A DNA stretch of 64,000 nt, from NCBI GenBank assembly GCA_018873225.1, contig JAEILZ010000005.1, positions 682,001 through 746,000 of the forward strand, in the 5' to 3' direction. Of the stretch, positions 44,269 through 54,427 are shown piece after piece. Positions within the stretch are counted from its first letter, which is position 1, and every line of letters starts with the position of its first letter. A model generated the notes under the pieces. That model saw only the letters and a list, made by a program, of their open reading frames with translations, ran no database searches and had not been told where the DNA came from. The stretch is from [Phialemoniopsis] sp. UDSM-2020 (Eukaryota; Ascomycota; Sordariomycetes; Thyridiales; Thyridiaceae). The translations under genes and the position numbers were made by a program.

Positions 44269-46758
44269 TTATTTGCAGTGGTCCGGGTTCCCATCTGGGT
44301 TTCCCCACCAGGTAGGGAATGGGCGAGCTGTGCCGCTTGCGCCGTACACCGCGAACGAGAGGATGAAGATGACAATCTGGGCTCCACCATCAAGTGCTGC
44401 GCCAATCAAGTAATTGTACTTGTTGTAGATACGCGGGACACGCCGACGTAGCCAAAACTGGGAGAAGAAGCTTACTGCGATAGATGACCAGACCCACGAG
44501 GTAGTCCCAAACGCGATATAGCCAGACCACATCGAGATGATGGCGGTGTTGAGCGGCCACTTTTCTAGGCGTGGGAAGACCTTGATTGCACCCCAATGAA
44601 TGACAGGGAGCAACAGGCCGATGAGAAGGCCAAGGGGCACGATGAGATACGGCCCGTTCTTGCTGTACATGTCCTTTGCCAGCGCCCACGTAATGGCCTG
44701 AGCGTTGAGGCTCTGGATGAAGGAGCCGCTCCAGATGTTGTCTCCAATCGGGTCGAGCAGGATCTCGCGCTTGTTGGTCACGATGGTGGTCATGACGGCG
44801 TAGTTGAGGCCGGCACCCAGCAGCGTCGCGTAGATCTGCGTGGCGAACATGACGCGGTGCGGCACCTTGGTGTACTGCCCGACCTTGAGCCAGTTAGCGA
44901 GGTTCACGGCGAGCAGGATGCACTGGTGGGACCAGCTGGCAAAGTACAGGTTGGCGAGCGGCCGGCCCGGGTGGACGGCGCCTGCGACCATCTTTGAGAT
45001 TTGGTTCGTCCCGATGCCAGTTCCGTACAACCCGTACAGAATGCACGAGAATGGAGCGATGAAGCTGCCGAGCAGGAGCGAGACGATGTAGCCCCAAACT
45101 GGCAGGGTTGTGTCACCCTTGATGTTGACAATCAATCCGGCAAAGAAGGCCAAGGCAAAAAGAACGTAGTACCACCACATGGGAACTTCCTTGTACTTGA
45201 GCATCCCCTGATAGTGAATATCTGGTTGCGTCCTTGACCGCGCCTGCTTCCATGCCTTGATCATGTCTTTGCGGTAAAAGATCAAGACATGGGAGATGAG
45301 CCCACCGATAGCCAGATTGGACGTGAAATAACCCCAGACACTGGCAGCCGTGATGCGTGGGAGGCCGATCGAGTAGAGCTTGTCGTAATCAATGGTCCCA
45401 TGGTCATTCATGATAGTTGTTGTTACGTATTTGGTGCCATTGCTGTGGAAAAGAGACGACGACATGAACGGGAAGTCTTTTGCGTTGAAGGCGTTACCGT
45501 AGTACAGAGCCAGCATGGCCACGTACCAAATGCCATAGCCGATCCACTGATTGACTAGTTGCTTCAGAGGATATGAGAGATACTGGCTCTGGATGTATTG
45601 CCAGTCGAGGGTAAAGTTGAGAAGGCCGAGTCCCTCGTTTGACGAAGCTCCTCCAAATATCTTCGACATGATGGTGCGGGTGTTGCTCGGGGCATTCATG
45701 GAAGCGAGGCAGAAGATAGATATGCCTCCCAGCCATGTCATGATGTAGGCTGGGAAGATCTCCCAAACAGCAGCGATGCCAACTGCCCAGCCGAATTTTA
45801 CGAGGCGATCTCGGTTTTTCCGCTGGTCAAAGTGCAGATTCTGGAAGAGCACAACTTGCGGCAGGGTCGACCAGTACACCATTTCCGCCGGATAGACAAT
45901 CAGTGGACGGAGCAGGCCAGCAAGCACAAAGCCACAAAGACCAATAGAGAACGTTGCCAGAACGGCGGTGGCGGCGGTGACGGCCTTGTTGTAGAAAAGT
46001 CGCTCAACTGCGTAAATCTCCACTCCGGAAAGGCCGTTGTTTCCGGAAGAGGCGATGAGAGCAGCTACAACGTGCTCTTTGATGCCAAATTTCTGACCGA
46101 AGTTCAGAAACTGAAGAGTCGACCGAATCCACTTGATCTTGATATGGTCCGGAGAAGGCGTAATTAGATACCAAGCCTGGCCGAAGATGTAGACAAGCAC
46201 TGCCACTTGTTAGTCTCGCACCGTTCAAAAAGTTATCTAGGATGGGTAGAAGTGTACACTGAATGAAGACAAATGACACCTGCATCTGGAAAGGTTTGAA
46301 GGTGTAGAGCATGGTGATCACGCTGGACAAGGCGGTGAAGGCAGAGCCCAGCACGATCGAACGGAACGTCAGAGCTGGGTCGCCATCGTCCCGGGCGGAG
46401 ATCAAGAAATTCGACACATCATCGCCTGGTAGTGCTACATTAGCTTTACGACATTGGAAGAGGAGAAATCGTCACTCCTACCATTCTGTATGACGGGATG
46501 CCCATTCACGTATTCCACGCCGTCAACATGCTGTTCGCCCGAGGACTCATCGCTTGCCGGCTGCAGATTCTTGTTGACCTCGCTTGGACTGGGACTGACC
46601 GATTCGACTGTCACAACACGCTTTGTCAACACCCCGCCTGTTTGGGCGTCCTTGCCTTCGAAGGCGACTTTCTCGCCAACAGTCGATGCTGTGATCTCAT
46701 CCTTTTTATCGGCCATACTGTAATGATTCTTCGCTGTCATGTATGGGCAAAACGACAC
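44269..46758 (-). CDS. Oligopeptide transporter (OPT family)
   Basis: Proton-coupled transporter of tetra/pentapeptides or related compounds, with about 14-16 membrane segments. Three exons on the minus strand: 46482-46758, 46258-46425 and 44269-46205, total 2382 nt, 793 residues. A start at the in-frame Met at 46716 would give 779. The acidic N-terminus ends in GHPVIQNGDDVSNFLISARDDGDPALTFRS, the usual OPT entry to TM1. Family landmarks are FGIKEHVVAALIASSG, WSTLPQVVLFQNLH, WGYFTSNLAIGGLISHVLIFY, HYQGMLKYKEVPMWWYYVLF, TNQISKMVAGAVHPGRPLANLYF and YFNYLIGAALDGG-like KYNYLIGAALDGGAQ. C-terminal WGNPDGNPDHC is the normal family end. All parts are present, so it is likely functional. Substrate is unknown; no linked regulator. 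Confidence 0.93.
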
Positions 46759-47934
46759 TTGCGTAAGTCAAGAGTTGAAATTGTCACCGACTCATCAACG
46801 GCAAATCGTTGGGCAAGATGTGTACTAGGTAGCAAGGGAATCGGCCGATCTAGAGGGAAGCAGGAGCAGCCGAATGTTATATGCATCTTTGCCATCCATC
46901 ACCGAGACAGCCAATGGCGCACAATGTCGCGATATGGACGAAAATGAGGAGTTCGCCACGAAATGCATCTCGTAGAAACCTGCCTCTTTCGGCAGAATTC
47001 AAAGAGGGGCAGATAGGGTCTGGGATACGATAGGGGCACAATAGGACCAGGGTCTGTGGCAAAATGGCAATGCAGCGCCGGCAAATCCAGCGATATCGTC
47101 GGTGTGCGCCAAGTGAAATAGGGAGCCAACCTGACGGGAGGGCCAAGGGTGGCACGTCGTGGAAGGCTTGATTTATGGGTCCGCAAGGTACAAGCTTTCG
47201 ATGGCACAAGGACCAAGCATGAACTACTCTCTTCTTGGTACCAAGCTCACGGTTGACAGGTATCGTGGCTTGCCGTTGTGGGTAGGGGCTCGTGTTTTTT
47301 GGAGCGAGTTGGATTGCGTGCTCGATTTCATGCTCAGAGCCAGACCATATCAAGCTAGTCAGGAGCGAAGACGACATGCATCACTCCTGTTGGAATGCAA
47401 AATATCCAATCAGGAGTCTGCTTGGAGATGGCATTTTGCACTCGTTACCTGTTCAAGCAGGTGAGTGCCGGGTTTAATTCCTCATGGGACCCGTGCGGCA
47501 CGATCGGCAAGAGGCAATACGACTCGGGGGTTTACGAGTGCCACGGCACGGGCCAGCAGAAGAAAATGGTTGGGTTATCTCGTTGTCGGCTCCGCTTGAC
47601 AAACCGTACACTCGAAGGTCGAAGACCATGCACGATAAGAGGGGCGAATGGAAACAATACATGTGACAAGGATGGTGTGGTTATATACTGTACAGCAACA
47701 CACGGGCTTCTCCAGGCGCGTGATATGATTCTAGGTAGGTAGGAGTATGAGACAACAAGCACGATCAAAGTTTCTAATCTTTCTAGGCGGTATACAGATC
47801 GTAAAGCAACCCTGATCCTTGAGTCTGCGTCGGCAACAAATCAAAATAAAAGCTTGTCGTGTAGACTTTCGGTCTTATACGCATGCCATGGTTATTTTGA
47901 ATGGATCAAGTAACAATATATACAATAGCCCTAA
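46759..47934. other. Intergenic region upstream of the oligopeptide transporter
   Basis: About 1.2 kb, with several short open frames lacking features. No gene supported. Confidence 0.5.
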
Positions 47935-48954
47935 TCAAAACATCGAGAGCCACATGACTGAGGCGCTCGTAATAAATATTCCTAGCAAAGCATTCCACGC
48001 GTTCCTCTCACCAGCGCTGCTGGCTCGTGGACATAGCATCTTGGCCGTATTCACACCGTTGTCGCCGAGGTTCGTCCTGTTCACCCGGCCATTCAACTGC
48101 CATCCAACAATCAGCGGCCATGCATAAGTTGCGACTTCCTTGTACGCCTGGGCGTCGCCCTTCTCGTGGAAGGCACCGCCGTATGTAAATACGTCGCCTC
48201 TACCGTCAGGCCACTGCATGACCTGGCTCGCGTTGTACGCGCTCCTTGCTACGCAGCTATTCTCCTTCAGCACCTTCGCCTTGTCGCACGACTTGAACTT
48301 GGACACATCAGGGCACTCGCACGTCTGTCCTGGATGCGACTTTGAGAGTGACTCGCCGTAAGCTTGCTGCGCCGCATCATCTTCTAGATCCTCGATGCAC
48401 TCCTTGCTGATGACGCTGGTGCAGCTGCCGTCGTCCTTGCGCAGGCGCTCGTCGTAATAGGACGCTAGGCTCAACCAGACGATGCACAGATTCCACGACT
48501 GGTCGACCGAGACGTTGCCCGCTGTGGCGTTTGGTAGGCGCGGTAGCTCCGGGGGAATGTTGAGCGTGACGCGAGTGCCGGTGAAGTAGCCTGCGGTGCC
48601 CTTTACGGCGGCCTTGGTCTCATTTCTGGACGACGCAGCCACGGGCACATCGGCCGCGACCTCGATGCTCAGAGACCAGCCGGAGATATTGCCACGGGTG
48701 GTGTCGCCCTGGTACAGGATATCGGACGGGGGATACGGCGCCGAGATGTTCTTGCCTTCGAGGGCGTACTGAGCAGAGGCATTGGGCGACGAGAAGAATT
48801 TGACCCAGTCAGGAAGAGGGATCTCCCATGGTCCGTAATTCATATAGCCATGTCTCGTGGCGTTCTCGAAGCCGGGGCGCGCGTGCCACTCTTCGCATGT
48901 GGCAAGGGCAAGAAGGGCTGCTAAGCTCAAGAGAATGGGGTTTACTGAGTGCAT
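47935..48954 (-). CDS. Predicted secreted, GPI-anchored glycoprotein of unknown function
   Basis: Single exon; the start is placed at the Met at 48954 because it gives a clean signal peptide (MHSVNPILLSLAALLALATC), 24 codons inside the longest frame. 339 residues. Many N-glycosylation sequons (for example NAT, NAS, NIS, NRT). Cysteines cluster in CTSVISKEC, HPGQTCECPDVSKFKSC and ENSCVARSAYN. The C-terminus has a small-residue stretch (PRASSAGERNAW) followed by a hydrophobic tail (ALLGIFITSASVMWLSMF) ending the protein, the layout of a GPI-attachment signal. I do not recognise a catalytic domain. Likely at the cell surface or wall; function unknown. Confidence 0.75.
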   Translation of the reverse strand: MHSVNPILLSLAALLALATCEEWHARPGFENATRHGYMNYGPWEIPLPDWVKFFSSPNASAQYALEGKNISAPYPPSDILYQGDTTRGNISGWSLSIEVAADVPVAASSRNETKAAVKGTAGYFTGTRVTLNIPPELPRLPNATAGNVSVDQSWNLCIVWLSLASYYDERLRKDDGSCTSVISKECIEDLEDDAAQQAYGESLSKSHPGQTCECPDVSKFKSCDKAKVLKENSCVARSAYNASQVMQWPDGRGDVFTYGGAFHEKGDAQAYKEVATYAWPLIVGWQLNGRVNRTNLGDNGVNTAKMLCPRASSAGERNAWNALLGIFITSASVMWLSMF

Positions 48955-50406
48955 TGTTGCGCGGTGTGCTGGGACGAAGCACGGGTTTCTGGGCGTGGGC
49001 CTCGATGTCACTGACGTGGATTGCACAGGGCCGACGGAGATGAGTCTTTCTTCTTATACACGGCGGGACCAGCTACGATCATGTAGGCACATACGGCCAG
49101 ATCATCATGAGCTCGAGCCTAAGCTTAATCCTCTTAAGGTTACCTCAAGCAGCTGCCAAGCCATGAGCTGACGGAGTTCATTGCCCAACTCGGAAGCCCC
49201 AACGCCAAAGCGGAAAGGCTTTCATTCATACTAACAACAATATTCTTGATTTCGTGAGGTTGGTTCCAGACTGTCGGGAGATCGACATGTCAAAACAACG
49301 GACGGATGAATACGAAGCTAGGCACCACAGCGCGTACAAACTGACAGCAGCTACGTCATGGTAGTGCGGTTGGTTGGTGATCTGACAGAGTGGAAGTGCC
49401 AAGACTGTCCATCTGGGGCTTTTCAGCCCATTTGCGGTTAGGTCAACAGACAGCTCACCAAGATCAGATGAAACCAGCTACAATGATGTCACCAACCGCT
49501 GGACCGGCCCGGTTGACATCGCTTGGCATGCGCAAAGCAGCATGCCAGGCCGAGTTCGTGGTTGCACAAAGCTTAGGAGTATTGCAGTTCGGTCAACAGG
49601 ACTAGTGAAGGCCCCTCAAAGCCAGGAGCATGCAATGGGGAGCGCCAATCAATCGGCAGAACTAACAGTAGTGCAGATAGTCAAATGGTGCCGCATCGGC
49701 AATGTCTCGGGAAGCTGAAATAGATAAAAAATTGGCTCCGCCGCCGGGCACCCTTCGCTCAGGATGGTCCTCGGGGGCTATTATGGTTGGGATGAGGAAT
49801 GAGCGCGGATCTCGACCTGCTGTTGAAAAGGGGTAAGACAAGAAAGGGAAGAGATTGATAAGAGTTATGAGACAAAGGAATGGAGGAAACGATAGTAAAA
49901 AGAGCAACCCCCGAAACTCTAGCCTGCTTGATCACCAGTCAGATATGTCTACGCAGTGATAATGCGGGGAAATAAGCAAACACCCACTTTTGATAGCCGC
50001 GCGGGAGCGTGGCTTAGCTTCGATAACGCCATAACTTACCGTAACGAGTAGTGCCAAAGTCATCATCCCCGCGCGCGCGGAGTAGTCTGAAGATTCAGAC
50101 CACCATCTTGGTGCCGAAGACCCCGCGTGCTCTGATTTGTAAGACTGGCGATTTCGAGCGGATCAAACATAAAGGTGGCACCACAGAAAAAAAGATTCCA
50201 CCTCAAACATCACCATTTCAATGCTCAATGCTATTGTGTAAAAGCTGGCACGCGACCGGCACAAGTTTATACGTTGTCACGACGAGAAGAGCCCGTCTTC
50301 GAGCTCGCTTTTCCTCCTCCTGCACAATGGCTGAACCTGTTCGTGCAACTCAATTCTTTAGTGGAGTGAAGTCAAATGCTGACTGGCAGTGGTGCTTCAG
50401 GATCCG
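48955..50406. other. Intergenic region between divergent cell-surface and GST-like genes
   Basis: About 1.45 kb. Short open frames have no features. The last 100 bp before the GST-like start contain an out-of-frame ATG (50327) that might be a small upstream reading frame or a missed first exon. Confidence 0.45.
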
Positions 50407-51467
50407 ATGAGATATAAGCCCGACAGCAACGGCGGGTTCCAGAGGACAAACAGTGTCTTCAGAGATTTTATATCAAGAGATCCGAGCGCGAAATTTCCTG
50501 CCGAGGCAGGCCGTTTTACTCTCTATCTCAGTCCCGGATGTCCATGGGTAGGTGTTTCCGTTGACGATGCCAAGCCTGTGGTGGAAAGCACATGTTGATT
50601 CGTCTTTTGCAGTCTCATCGAACTATAATCGTACGAGCTATCAAGCACCTCGAGGACTTGGTCGGCTTGCATCTCTGTGATTTTGGAAAGGAGGGCTGGC
50701 ATCTTGTCGATGATGGAAACTCACCCATGCTCAAGGCATCCCCATCGGACCCCGCACTGGGCATCAAGACAGTCCGTGAGCTCTACCTGAGAGTCGCTCC
50801 AGACTACCAAGGTCGGGTTACGGTACCGGTTCTTTGGGACACAAAGACGAAGACAATCGTGAGCAATGAATCGAGCGACATCATCAAGATGTTCTATAGC
50901 GAATTCGATCACCTTCTCCCCGAGAGCGATCGCGAAGCAAACCGTCCGGGAGGAGGCTTCTACCCGGAAGCCCTGCGGAAGGACATTGACGAGATCAACG
51001 AATGGGTGTACGACACCGTCAACAACGGCGTTTACAAATCGGGCTTTGCCTTCTCACAAAGTTCGTATGACGCGAATGTGGATCAGCTCTTCGAATCGCT
51101 GGACCGTCTGGAAAAGATCCTGAGCGACAAGCCCTTCTTGTTGGGAGACCACATCACCGACGCCGACATCCGACTCTTCCCGACAATTGTTAGATTCGAT
51201 GTCGCTTACGTTCCTGTCTTCATGTGCAATCTCGGGACGATCAGGCACAACTACCCCAATTTGCACCTGTGGCTGCGAAGGCTTTACTGGGACCAAAGTG
51301 AAAGGACTAACGGCGGCTTCTTCAAAACGACGAAAGAGTGGTTCCCAAGGTTCAAGCCAGGCTACGCGGAAGCCAGAACTCGAGTGCTTGGAATTGAAGG
51401 GCCCTTGATCGTCCCAAGGGGTCCACGAGTCTTGATACACGAGTTGCAGGAGGATGAGAAAGTGTAG
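50407..51467 (+). CDS. Glutathionyl-hydroquinone reductase (xi-class glutathione S-transferase)
   Basis: Removes glutathione from S-glutathionyl-hydroquinones, part of quinone detoxification; yeast relatives are Ecm4/Gto2 and Gto3. Two exons, 50407-50547 and 50613-51467, total 996 nt, 331 residues. The catalytic motif is LSPGCPWSHRT with Cys45-Pro-Trp, and the intron lies directly after the Trp codon. Other marks are RVTVPVLWDTKTKTIVSNESSDI (the VPVL glutathione site), EINEWVYDTVNNGVYKSGFA, FLLGDHITDADIRLFPTIVRFD and HLWLRRLYW, all typical of xi-class enzymes. The first in-frame ATG is at 50407. The N-terminus FQRTNSVFRDFIS fits the family, but most members begin a few residues earlier, so a short upstream exon is possible. 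Confidence 0.9.
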
Positions 51468-51610
51468 TGCTGTGATGTTGCTGTGCTTTGTGAACGAGGT
51501 TCAAAGGTCTTGACTACTGAATTGAAGACGCTATATCTGCTCAAACATCAAATGCTCCTGAGTTGTGGATTTTGATCGATCTTCTGGGGAATGTCGATGG
51601 AGACCCCGGC

Positions 51611-53278
51611 TCAATAGACGAAAATACTCGAATATGGAGTTGGTTGCGCTGACCTCGGTGGAGATTCTCCTGGTGCTGCCTTGTCATCTCCCCCATCTTC
51701 CTCCGTTTCCTCTTCGTCAACTGCCAGCTGCCGAAGAAACTCGGGCGTTGCCCATACATACTGTTCGACATCAGCCGCTTTGGGTGCCATTCCGCTGTAC
51801 GGGCCATATTGAGCATAATAATCTCGCCTTCCCTCGATACCGTCTGGGAGATAAGCACCAAATGAAGGGGAGAATGTAGGATCCAGGTCCTTTTCGAGAC
51901 AGTATGCGTCGCGTTCATATGTAGTGAAGTGCACATCCTCAATATTATCACCTCTTTTGCTTAATTTCTCTTTGAGGTCTTGGTAGTAGAACCGATTCGG
52001 AGATTGCTCGGCCGCGAGCACAAGGTGCAGATCTGGTTCTGGGTCGATGATTTTGTACACATTCTCATAGTCAAGCAACACGCAAGCAATGGCTGCTTGC
52101 AGTCTCATCGACGGCACTGTCGTAGCCAGGGTATGAAGCGTCGTCGAGCATGGTTTCAGTGGGTACCAGATGTTGAATGGCTGTGGCGCTTCTGCAGGCC
52201 AGCCTTGCTTGGCTTCCGGCTGGCCAGGTGGCCAACTACCTTCAAACCCCTGAGTGTCGTTAATCATGATGCGTCGAGCCGAAATAGCGCTAAGGATATC
52301 GTAGAATCCCGGACCAGAACGAAGCCGTTGTATTCTCGGAGTGTCCAGTGCAATTTCTTCTGCCCACCACCTCGCAAACATGGTGTGATGGTAGATGCCG
52401 CGAGTGATGCACTCTAACTCCCCTTCGACCATAATCGTCGGCCGGCAGAGTCGGGCGTAGCGGTCGATGTTGCCGTCGTGGGCAGCCATGCATATCAGAA
52501 GATTCTTCTTGACCGTGGGAAGGTCGGACGGAAGCGGCTGGTAGAGCAGGCTAGATTCTTCGACAGTCAGTTGATGATGCTCCTTCTGGCCGTTTACACA
52601 ATCCAACCCGATGCGACGATCTTCTTCGATACACGGGCTCACTTTCCACTCGGTCTCTGACGTAGCTACGGAATGTAGCGCCCTGCGCTCCTCGAGCCGC
52701 CAGCGCACATCCGTGTCGCCATTCAGGTATGCCGGAGATCGGGGGTTCTCAGTGTTGATAGAAAGACTGTAATCATCCATGACAGCGTAGCGGACCGGGG
52801 CAGCCATGATCATGTCGAAGATTACGCGCCCGCCTTCGGTACCACTTTCACGAGCCTCCTCGGCTATACAGATATCGGGGAGTAAGTTAAGCTCTCCATA
52901 TAGCTTGCTCAGTCCAGCCACCGCACAAGCTCTGCCAACTTGGTACCGCATGCTCGGGTAGGCGGCCGCGAGCTTGCGGTAGAAGTCCTCCGATGCGATA
53001 TCCGGGTGCCAGATACAGTATGGCTGGTGCACCGGGTCTTCCATGTCGGCGGGGTCGGGGATGACATCGCTCATGATCAGACGCGCATTGCGTGCCCGGC
53101 GGAACTGTGCGTCGGTCTCGCACAGCTTGACCACAGCTTCACTGGAGGCGAAGGTGGGGTGACATCGAATTCCGCGCACCACCGATGCGCGAAGTCGGCC
53201 GCCGTCAAGGCCATCCGGGAGGGCCTCACCACGCATGGCGGCTTTACAGGCTCTATACTCAGGCTCCAACGATTCCAT
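51611..53278 (-). CDS. Orphan 555-residue fungal protein
   Basis: Single exon, 555 residues, no signal peptide or membrane segment. Not recognised as a named domain. Visible segments are IWHPDIASEDFYRKLAAAYPSMRY followed by GRACAVAGLSKLYGEL, RVIFDMIMAAPVRYAVMDDYS, KKNLLICMAAHDGNIDRYARL, ITRGIYHHTMFARWWA, and PSMRLQAAIACVLLDYENVY. The repeated theme (PSMRYQVGRACAVAG / PSMRLQAAIACVLLDY, and CMAAHDGNIDRYARL) suggests helical repeats, perhaps ankyrin-like or other alpha-solenoid, with ordered acidic C-terminus (DEEETEEDGGDD). I recall similar uncharacterised proteins in plant-associated Sordariomycetes but assign no function. An intact long frame with normal codon use argues that it is a real gene. 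Confidence 0.75.
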   Translation of the reverse strand: MESLEPEYRACKAAMRGEALPDGLDGGRLRASVVRGIRCHPTFASSEAVVKLCETDAQFRRARNARLIMSDVIPDPADMEDPVHQPYCIWHPDIASEDFYRKLAAAYPSMRYQVGRACAVAGLSKLYGELNLLPDICIAEEARESGTEGGRVIFDMIMAAPVRYAVMDDYSLSINTENPRSPAYLNGDTDVRWRLEERRALHSVATSETEWKVSPCIEEDRRIGLDCVNGQKEHHQLTVEESSLLYQPLPSDLPTVKKNLLICMAAHDGNIDRYARLCRPTIMVEGELECITRGIYHHTMFARWWAEEIALDTPRIQRLRSGPGFYDILSAISARRIMINDTQGFEGSWPPGQPEAKQGWPAEAPQPFNIWYPLKPCSTTLHTLATTVPSMRLQAAIACVLLDYENVYKIIDPEPDLHLVLAAEQSPNRFYYQDLKEKLSKRGDNIEDVHFTTYERDAYCLEKDLDPTFSPSFGAYLPDGIEGRRDYYAQYGPYSGMAPKAADVEQYVWATPEFLRQLAVDEEETEEDGGDDKAAPGESPPRSAQPTPYSSIFVY

Positions 53279-53942
53279 CGTGAAACGTCAATATGTGAGC
53301 TGACGAAATTGTTGTCAGGAGCTGCGATCTTCTCCAAGTCTAGACATCTTTAGTGGCACCATTGTCTTGGCCGCCAAGACACGCCGGTGACTCAACGCGA
53401 TCCATCCACCGACACCATGAAAACAGTGCAACAGGAAAGGCTTGTTAGGAGAATAATTTGCTGTGCTCCTAAGTTGAGAATGGTCGTGTGTGCACCCTAC
53501 CTTCGCCTCTCGGGCTTACATAGGGCTATTGGTGAATGTACACAACTGTGCACGGATGAGGCAGGTTGATCTGAGCACCGCTAGATGTCGCATAACCCGA
53601 ACAACAGTAATTGTACTACTCATGAACCTTCATCTCTCGTCCGGATATCGGTTACGGCACGGCTCTAGATCTAACGTCAGCAGATGATGAGTCCGCGTAA
53701 CCTGAGGGAGGGACATTGCATAATGGCTCCTCGAGTTCAGGCATGAGCGATGATACTTGATAACATCATGTCCAACAACAGACTGCTCGGATCTCGAGAC
53801 GAGTTTGTGGCACGCAAGACAAAGAGAACTGCCGGAATGCTGTAGATATAAAGACCAAGTCCTTCCTTGTCTCAAGCGATGCAAACTTTCCTTAATCAAC
53901 CATCACAGACGGTCCACCATCATCAGAATTTTCGATCAAACC
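53279..53942. other. Bidirectional upstream region of orphan and secreted peptide genes
   Basis: About 660 bp between divergent genes, with a TATA box near the right end. No other gene is seen. Confidence 0.5.
53847..53852 (+). promoter_or_regulatory. TATA box of the small secreted peptide gene
   Basis: TATAAA 96 bp before the ATG at 53943, coding orientation, well placed for a short leader. Confidence 0.5.
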
Positions 53943-54272
53943 ATGCGTCTATCTCTTGTTCTTTTCGGTGCTGCCGCCATGCTGGTGGCTGCGACCGACA
54001 CAGATTCGGCTGCCCAATGTGCCCCGTCTCACCCGGTCGGCGATAACTGCCCAGCTACGAGCGAAGGGGCCAAGTTCTGCAGCGAAGACTGTGGGAAAAT
54101 TGTAAGCCATCCGATCTCTGTTTGATTGGTGATTGTCTTGAGACCATCTTACTCTAACACGTGCTTGACGAGCCAGGTCGTTTGTCATGATCTAAAGGTC
54201 AAGCTCAATAACCAGTGCGGAGGCCCCGGGTGCTGCAAGTATCGCAACCGCGTGCCCTACTGCGAATGCTAG
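53943..54272 (+). CDS. Small secreted ten-cysteine peptide (84 aa)
   Basis: Two exons, 53943-54101 and 54177-54272, total 255 nt, 84 residues. Signal peptide MRLSLVLFGAAAMLVAA, predicted cut near residue 17-18. The mature peptide of about 66 residues has ten cysteines: AQC, DNC, KFC, EDC, VVC, NQC, PGCC, PYC and EC, enough for five disulfides. The pattern with CC near the end recalls effector-like and knottin-like fungal peptides; it is not one I can name. The intron (75 bp, CTAAC branch) sits between KI and VV and gives a stop directly after the final CEC. Function is unknown. Confidence 0.82.
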
Positions 54273-54427
54273 ATGCAAATGCTCTTCAGAATAGGAATCC
54301 TCATAGGGTTATTGTGCAGGAACACTATCAAAATCAAACAATAACACAGTACACCACACATGGGTGTTACGAAGCCAATCTACATCTATCGTCTCAAAAC
54401 ATCCCCATGTCTATGAGAATGTCCCCT

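Noticed and set aside
49662..49907. 81-codon minus-strand frame with hydrophobic Phe/Leu-rich start
   Set aside because: Looks like a signal or membrane segment but has no continuation and lies in AT-rich intergenic sequence.
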